A stretch of DNA of 54,201 nucleotides from assembly GCA_021846505.1 (NCBI GenBank), contig JAJZWV010000018.1, positions 1 through 54,201 on the forward strand, read 5' to 3'. This DNA comes from Bacillota bacterium (lineage in GTDB: Bacteria > Bacillota > Sulfobacillia > Sulfobacillales > JAIMBI01). This document shows positions 50,704 through 54,201 of the stretch, one piece after another; within the stretch, counting starts at the first letter, position 1, and each line of letters opens with the position of its first letter. Under the pieces are notes generated by a model, which saw nothing but the letters and a program-made list of their open reading frames with translations, made no database searches and was not told the DNA's origin. Made by a program: the position numbers and the translations under genes.

Positions 50704-52179
50704 GTGAGCGACTCAGCAACCGGCCTTTATGTGAACGGGCAGTGGGAAGCCAGCAGCGCTCAAGTTTTGGTCCGCGACAAATTTACCGGCGCCGAACTCC
50801 GCTCCTTGGCCGGGGCCAAAGCGGCGGATGTGGACCGCGCGGCGGCCGCAGCCCGGGCGGCGGCCGCGACCCCCCTTCCCCCGCGGCAGCGGGCCGCCAT
50901 CCTGGAGCACGTGGCCGTGAGCCTCGCCCGAGATGGCGATGCCCTCGCGCGGCTGATCGTGCAGGAGAGCGGCAAGCCCTTCAAAGACGCGCGGGCCGAG
51001 GTGGACCGTGCGGTGGAGACGGTGCGCCTGTCTGGGCACGCCGCGCTGGCGCTCCATGGCGAAACCGTGCCCCTCGACGCCTCTCCCGGCGGCGAGCACC
51101 GTGTGGGCCTCTACCTGCGCGTCCCGGTGGGGGTGGTGGCGGCCATTACGCCGTTCAACTTTCCGCTGAACCTGGTGTGCCACAAAGTGGCGCCCGCAAT
51201 CGCCGCCGGCAATGCGGTCGTGCTGAAGCCCGCCACCACCACGCCGCTGTCGGCGGTGGCACTGGTGGAGCGCTTTGCCGCTGCCGGCCTGCCAGCGGGG
51301 TGGCTCAACCTCGTCGTGGGGTCCGGAGCCGAGGTGGGCGACGCCTTAGTGCGGAATCCACACGTCAACTTCATTACGTTTACAGGTAGCCCCCCGGTAG
51401 GATTCGCCATCAAAGCGGCATCGGGTCAAAAGCGCGTCACGCTGGAGTTGGGCAACAACTCCGGCAACATTGTGCACCAAGACGCCAACTTGCCGGCAGC
51501 CGCCCAGCTGCTGGCTCGCCGGGCCTTTGCGCAGGCCGGCCAGTCCTGCATCTCGGTTCAGCGCATCTACGTTCACGCGCCGGTGTTTGACCGGTTTCAG
51601 CATCTCATCGCGGAAGCCACCGCCGGTTTGGTGGTCGGCAACCCGCTGGATCCCGACACCGACGTGGGGCCGCTCATCAGCGAGGCGGAGGCTGAGCGCG
51701 TCGAGGCGTGGGTGCAGGAAGCCCTGGCGGGCGGGGCCCAGCTGGTGGCGGGCGGCACCCGGGCCGGCGCCATGATGGCGCCGACGCTGCTCACCGGCAC
51801 CGCCCCCACGATGCGGGTGGTGTCTGACGAGGTGTTTGGCCCGGTGGCCGTGCTGATGCCCTACGCGCGCTTCGAGGAAGCCGTCGCCATGGTCAACCAG
51901 TCCGAATACGGACTGCAGGCGGGAGTGTTTACCCAAGACCTCCACCGAGCGTGGCACGCGGTCCGCCACCTGTCCGTCGGCGGCGTGGTGATCAACGACA
52001 CGTCGTCGTATCGGGCCGACTTAATGCCCTACGGCGGCGTGGGCAAGAGTGGGCAGGGCCGCGAGGGCCCTCGCTTTGCCGTGGAGGAGATGACCGAGCT
52101 GCGCATGGCCGTCTTTAACCTGGACCCCGCGGCCCTTGCGGCCGCGAAAACTTCCGACGAAGGGGAGGGCACAAAATGA
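50704..52179 (+). CDS. NAD(P)-dependent aldehyde dehydrogenase
   Basis: The 491-residue protein has the cofactor motif TPFNFPLNLVCHKVAPAIAAG, FTGSPPVGF, general-base Glu near residue 248 in TLELGNNSGNIV and catalytic Cys near 282 in AGQSCISVQR. GGVVINDTSSYRADLMPYGG follows near the end. The family usually has ELGGNSP; ELGNNSGN is a variant. GTG 50704 is set by the AGGAGG site. It overlaps the amidohydrolase gene by four bases, so they form an operon. Confidence 0.93.
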   Translation: MSDSATGLYVNGQWEASSAQVLVRDKFTGAELRSLAGAKAADVDRAAAAARAAAATPLPPRQRAAILEHVAVSLARDGDALARLIVQESGKPFKDARAEVDRAVETVRLSGHAALALHGETVPLDASPGGEHRVGLYLRVPVGVVAAITPFNFPLNLVCHKVAPAIAAGNAVVLKPATTTPLSAVALVERFAAAGLPAGWLNLVVGSGAEVGDALVRNPHVNFITFTGSPPVGFAIKAASGQKRVTLELGNNSGNIVHQDANLPAAAQLLARRAFAQAGQSCISVQRIYVHAPVFDRFQHLIAEATAGLVVGNPLDPDTDVGPLISEAEAERVEAWVQEALAGGAQLVAGGTRAGAMMAPTLLTGTAPTMRVVSDEVFGPVAVLMPYARFEEAVAMVNQSEYGLQAGVFTQDLHRAWHAVRHLSVGGVVINDTSSYRADLMPYGGVGKSGQGREGPRFAVEEMTELRMAVFNLDPAALAAAKTSDEGEGTK

Positions 52180-53057
52180 GGGCGGCCAACGCTGTCGATC
52201 TGAAGCACCGCGAGCAGCTCCGGGCCATTGACGCGCACGTGCACCTGGCCACCGAAGAGTGGGTGCAGGCCTCCATGGGGCCATACCAAGCATCGGTGGA
52301 GCGCTACTTTCGCACAACACTGGCCGCCAGTCCGCTGGAGGCCATGGTGGACACATATCGGTCCGCGCGAGTGCACGGTATGCTGCTGGCTTGGGATGCA
52401 GAGCGCTTCACCGGGCGGCCGCCGCTCACCAACGAGCGCGTCGCGGAAATTGCCGCCAACTATCCCGATGTGTTTACAGGCTTCGGCAGCGTCGATCCTG
52501 CCCGTCCCGATGCGCTGGCCCGCCTCCACCAGATGGCGCGCCTCGGACTTTCCGGGCTGAAGCTGCATCCCACCATGCAGGGGTTCCTGCCCGACGAGGA
52601 GCGCTGGGAGCCGTTTTTCGGCACAGCCGCGGAGCTGGGTTTCCCCATCATCGTGCATACGGGCACGAGCGGCGTTGGCGCGGGCATGCCCGGTGGCCAA
52701 GGACTGCCGCTCGACGCGGCCCGGCCGATGCGGCTGGACGCCTGGGCCGCAAAGTTTCCCACGCTCCGCGTGATTTTGGCCCACGTGGGGTGGCCGTGGC
52801 ATCTGGAGGCGCTGGCCATGGCGCTGCATAAGTCCAACGTATACATTGACATCTCGGGATGGCGTGTCCGCTACCTGCCGGACGAGGTGCTGCGGGAGTT
52901 GCGCACCCGCCTTTCTCATCAGTTCCTGTTTGGCACCGACTTCCCCATGTTCAATTTGATGCGCCAGCTGGACGACTTCGACGCGCTGGAGCTGCCCGAT
53001 CCGGTTCGCCGCCAAGTGCTGGTAGACAATGCGGCACACCTGCTGTGGAGCGAGTGA
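52176..53057 (+). CDS. Amidohydrolase-2 family metal-dependent hydrolase/decarboxylase
   Basis: The 293-residue TIM-barrel protein has DAHVHL near the start, GLSGLKLHPTMQGF, IIVHTGTSG, ILAHVGWPWHLEAL and LFGTDFPMFN, the metal and active-site residues of the ACMSD/amidohydrolase-2 group. Family members decarboxylate aromatic acids or open lactones. Coupled to the aldehyde dehydrogenase by an ATGA overlap, it may act in the same short catabolic route, perhaps of an aromatic or heterocyclic compound together with the Mo-enzyme next door. Confidence 0.88.
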   Translation: MRAANAVDLKHREQLRAIDAHVHLATEEWVQASMGPYQASVERYFRTTLAASPLEAMVDTYRSARVHGMLLAWDAERFTGRPPLTNERVAEIAANYPDVFTGFGSVDPARPDALARLHQMARLGLSGLKLHPTMQGFLPDEERWEPFFGTAAELGFPIIVHTGTSGVGAGMPGGQGLPLDAARPMRLDAWAAKFPTLRVILAHVGWPWHLEALAMALHKSNVYIDISGWRVRYLPDEVLRELRTRLSHQFLFGTDFPMFNLMRQLDDFDALELPDPVRRQVLVDNAAHLLWSE

Positions 53058-53109
53058 CGCTGGTGGAAAAACGTTCTCAGCATACTCCCAGCGCCCTCCC
53101 AGCCACACC

Positions 53110-53140
53110 TTGATTGCGCGGAGGCGATTCGTGGTATAAA
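53110..53140 (+). promoter_or_regulatory. Promoter of BI-1 family gene
   Basis: TTGATT (53110-53115) and TATAAA (53135-53140) are 19 bases apart; alternatively TTGCGC with TAAATA at 17. A GAGGAGG site follows at 53165-53171. Confidence 0.5.
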
Positions 53141-53180
53141 TAGCGAGAGAACGAGCCTTTTTTTGAGGAGGCGGTTGGAT

Positions 53181-53933
53181 ATGGCATGGAGGTCGCCGGG
53201 CCGCTCTCGGCCCATGAGCCCCAGCCAGGCGCGCGGGTACTACTTTGCGCAGAATGGCTCGACTTGGTCCCTGACGGGCAGCCTCATGGGCTCCACCTTG
53301 CTATACATGGCCCTTTACCTGCTCGTGGCGGCCGCAGGGGCGTTTGCGACGATTGCGACGGGATTTTACAGCGTCATGGCCAGCTCCGGGTCGATTGCCT
53401 GGCTGCCGATGCTGGTGCTGGTATTTGTCCTGTCGGCAGCGCTCAACCGCGCGATCGGCAACGTCAAGAAGGAGCTGCTGCTGGGCGGCGTGATGATGCT
53501 CGTCGTCAGCCCCTTTCTGGGCCTGGCGCTGGCGTACGGCCTCACCGTCTCACCGCCGGCCGTGCTTTCGGCCGTTGTGGCCGTTGCCGGGTCACTGGTG
53601 GTCACGGCCGCCATTGCGTACGTAAGCCCGTGGGACTTGAGCAAGCTGTCGGGTCTGGCGTTCGTCGCGCTGATGGGCCTCTTGATCACCCAGGTGCTGG
53701 CGATGTTTGTGGGGTCGGCCACCGGGCTGGTCACCTCGCCGCTGTGGTCGCTGATTGGCATCGGGGTATTTGAGCTGTATCTGGTCGTGGACCTGAGCCG
53801 CATGCGGCAGGCGATGGCATACGGGCCCAATGATGGACTAGCGGCCTATCTGGGCCTGGGGCTGGCACTGGACGTGGTCAACCTGTTCATGTACTTCCTG
53901 ATGCTGTTTCTGGGCGGCGCCCGCCGCCGCTAG
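53181..53933 (+). CDS. Bax inhibitor-1 (YccA/BI-1) family membrane protein
   Basis: The 250-residue protein has seven hydrophobic segments and the family's ending (AYLGLGLALDVVNLFMYFLM). A central stretch FELYLVVDLSRMRQAM holds conserved acidic residues near TM6. BI-1 proteins are pH-sensitive calcium-leak channels or interact with FtsH. ATG 53181 follows GAGGAGG. It stands alone with its own promoter and terminator. Confidence 0.88.
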   Translation: MAWRSPGRSRPMSPSQARGYYFAQNGSTWSLTGSLMGSTLLYMALYLLVAAAGAFATIATGFYSVMASSGSIAWLPMLVLVFVLSAALNRAIGNVKKELLLGGVMMLVVSPFLGLALAYGLTVSPPAVLSAVVAVAGSLVVTAAIAYVSPWDLSKLSGLAFVALMGLLITQVLAMFVGSATGLVTSPLWSLIGIGVFELYLVVDLSRMRQAMAYGPNDGLAAYLGLGLALDVVNLFMYFLMLFLGGARRR

Positions 53934-53943
53934 CCCCCCATTC

Positions 53944-53975
53944 AAGAAGTCCGCGCCATGGCGCGGGCTTCTTTT
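53944..53975. terminator. Terminator after BI-1 family gene
   Basis: A long stem (AAGAAG-CCGCGCC with GGCGCGG-CTTCTT, one mismatch) ends with TTTT on the plus strand; it may also act leftwards. Confidence 0.8.
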
Positions 53976-53978
53976 CGG

Positions 53979-54201
53979 CTACAGCACGCCCGCCGCCACC
54001 ACGGCGACGGCCGCGCGATCCCTGCCGCGGCCAGACCCCAGCCCACCGCGCGGGCCGCGGCTGCCATTGCCTCGCGCGACCACCGCCCGCGGCGCCGGGC
54101 TGCTGCTGCCACCGCCAGCGGCAGCAGCAGCCCGGCGGGCGAAAACAGCGCACAGGCCGCCCATGCCGCCATCCCCCATCCCCCAAGCGCCACCAGCGAG
54201 C
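53979..54201 (-). CDS. Hypothetical membrane protein, runs off right edge (possible frameshift)
   Basis: Reading leftwards, one frame gives AAWAACALFSPAGLLLPLAV and EAMAAAARAVGWGLAAAG, a membrane-hairpin-like protein. Another frame ends coherently with RAAVAVVAAGVL and a TAG at 53979. The two would join if one base were gained or lost near 54030, inside GC-rich DNA. The start is beyond or near the window edge. No family recognised; the entry is tentative. Confidence 0.4.
   Translation of the reverse strand, partial: LAGGAWGMGDGGMGGLCAVFARRAAAAAGGGSSSPAPRAVVARGNGSRGPRGGLGSGRGRDRAAVAVVAAGVL

Overview
The window is GC-rich and comes from an endospore-forming Bacillota. It carries sigE with spoIIGA, sigG, divIVA, sepF, ylmC-G homologues, SpoVD/PBP2B-type and FtsW/SpoVE-type proteins, and a T-box-controlled ileS. 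The MurE DNPR motif predicts meso-diaminopimelate peptidoglycan. Base composition, frequent GTG/TTG starts and the oxidative genes on the right would fit a Sulfobacillus-, Symbiobacterium- or Thermaerobacter-like lineage. That placement is inference; no 16S or other marker is present.

Layout. Positions 1-980 hold an edge fragment of an IS630-like transposase and non-descript DNA. Positions 980-6433 are read leftwards: two small unknown genes, an RluD-type pseudouridine synthase, lspA and ileS, with an Ile T-box leader. Positions 6.6-14.5 kb are an accessory insertion zone between ileS and divIVA, which are adjacent in Bacillus. It holds a family-5 solute-binding lipoprotein gene cut in two by a four-gene transposon (8311-11765), a decayed ISL3-type transposase, and a DUF4396 membrane protein gene.

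Positions 14.6-37.3 kb are one long leftward division, cell-wall and sporulation cluster. In transcription order it runs mraZ, rsmH, ftsL, pbp2, murE, murF, mraY, ftsW, murG, murB, murA, a DUF881 gene, sbp, ftsA, ftsZ, spoIIGA, sigE, sigG, ylmC, pgeF/ylmD, yggS/ylmE, sepF, yggT/ylmG, divIVA. Three MraZ-box-like repeats precede mraZ. murD and divIB/ftsQ are not at their usual places, and DUF881 occupies the divIB slot.

Positions 37.5-54.2 kb are metabolic. They hold tRNA-Ala(CGC), NAD-malic enzyme, a quinone-oxidoreductase-like protein, a membrane-fused sulfite-oxidase-like molybdoenzyme, an amidase, a hotdog thioesterase, a HAD phosphatase, a MarR regulator with an MFS exporter and two small membrane proteins, a lone xanthine-dehydrogenase-type large subunit divergent from an aldehyde dehydrogenase/amidohydrolase pair, and a BI-1 family membrane protein.

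The division genes make lipid II (MurA, B, E, F, MraY, MurG), polymerise it (FtsW, PBP2) at the FtsZ/FtsA/SepF ring, and lead into sporulation through SpoIIGA processing of pro-SigE and forespore SigG. Several genes outside this core (transposase, MFS exporter, right-edge gene) show apparent single-base frameshifts in G/C runs, so either real decay or sequence error must be considered there.
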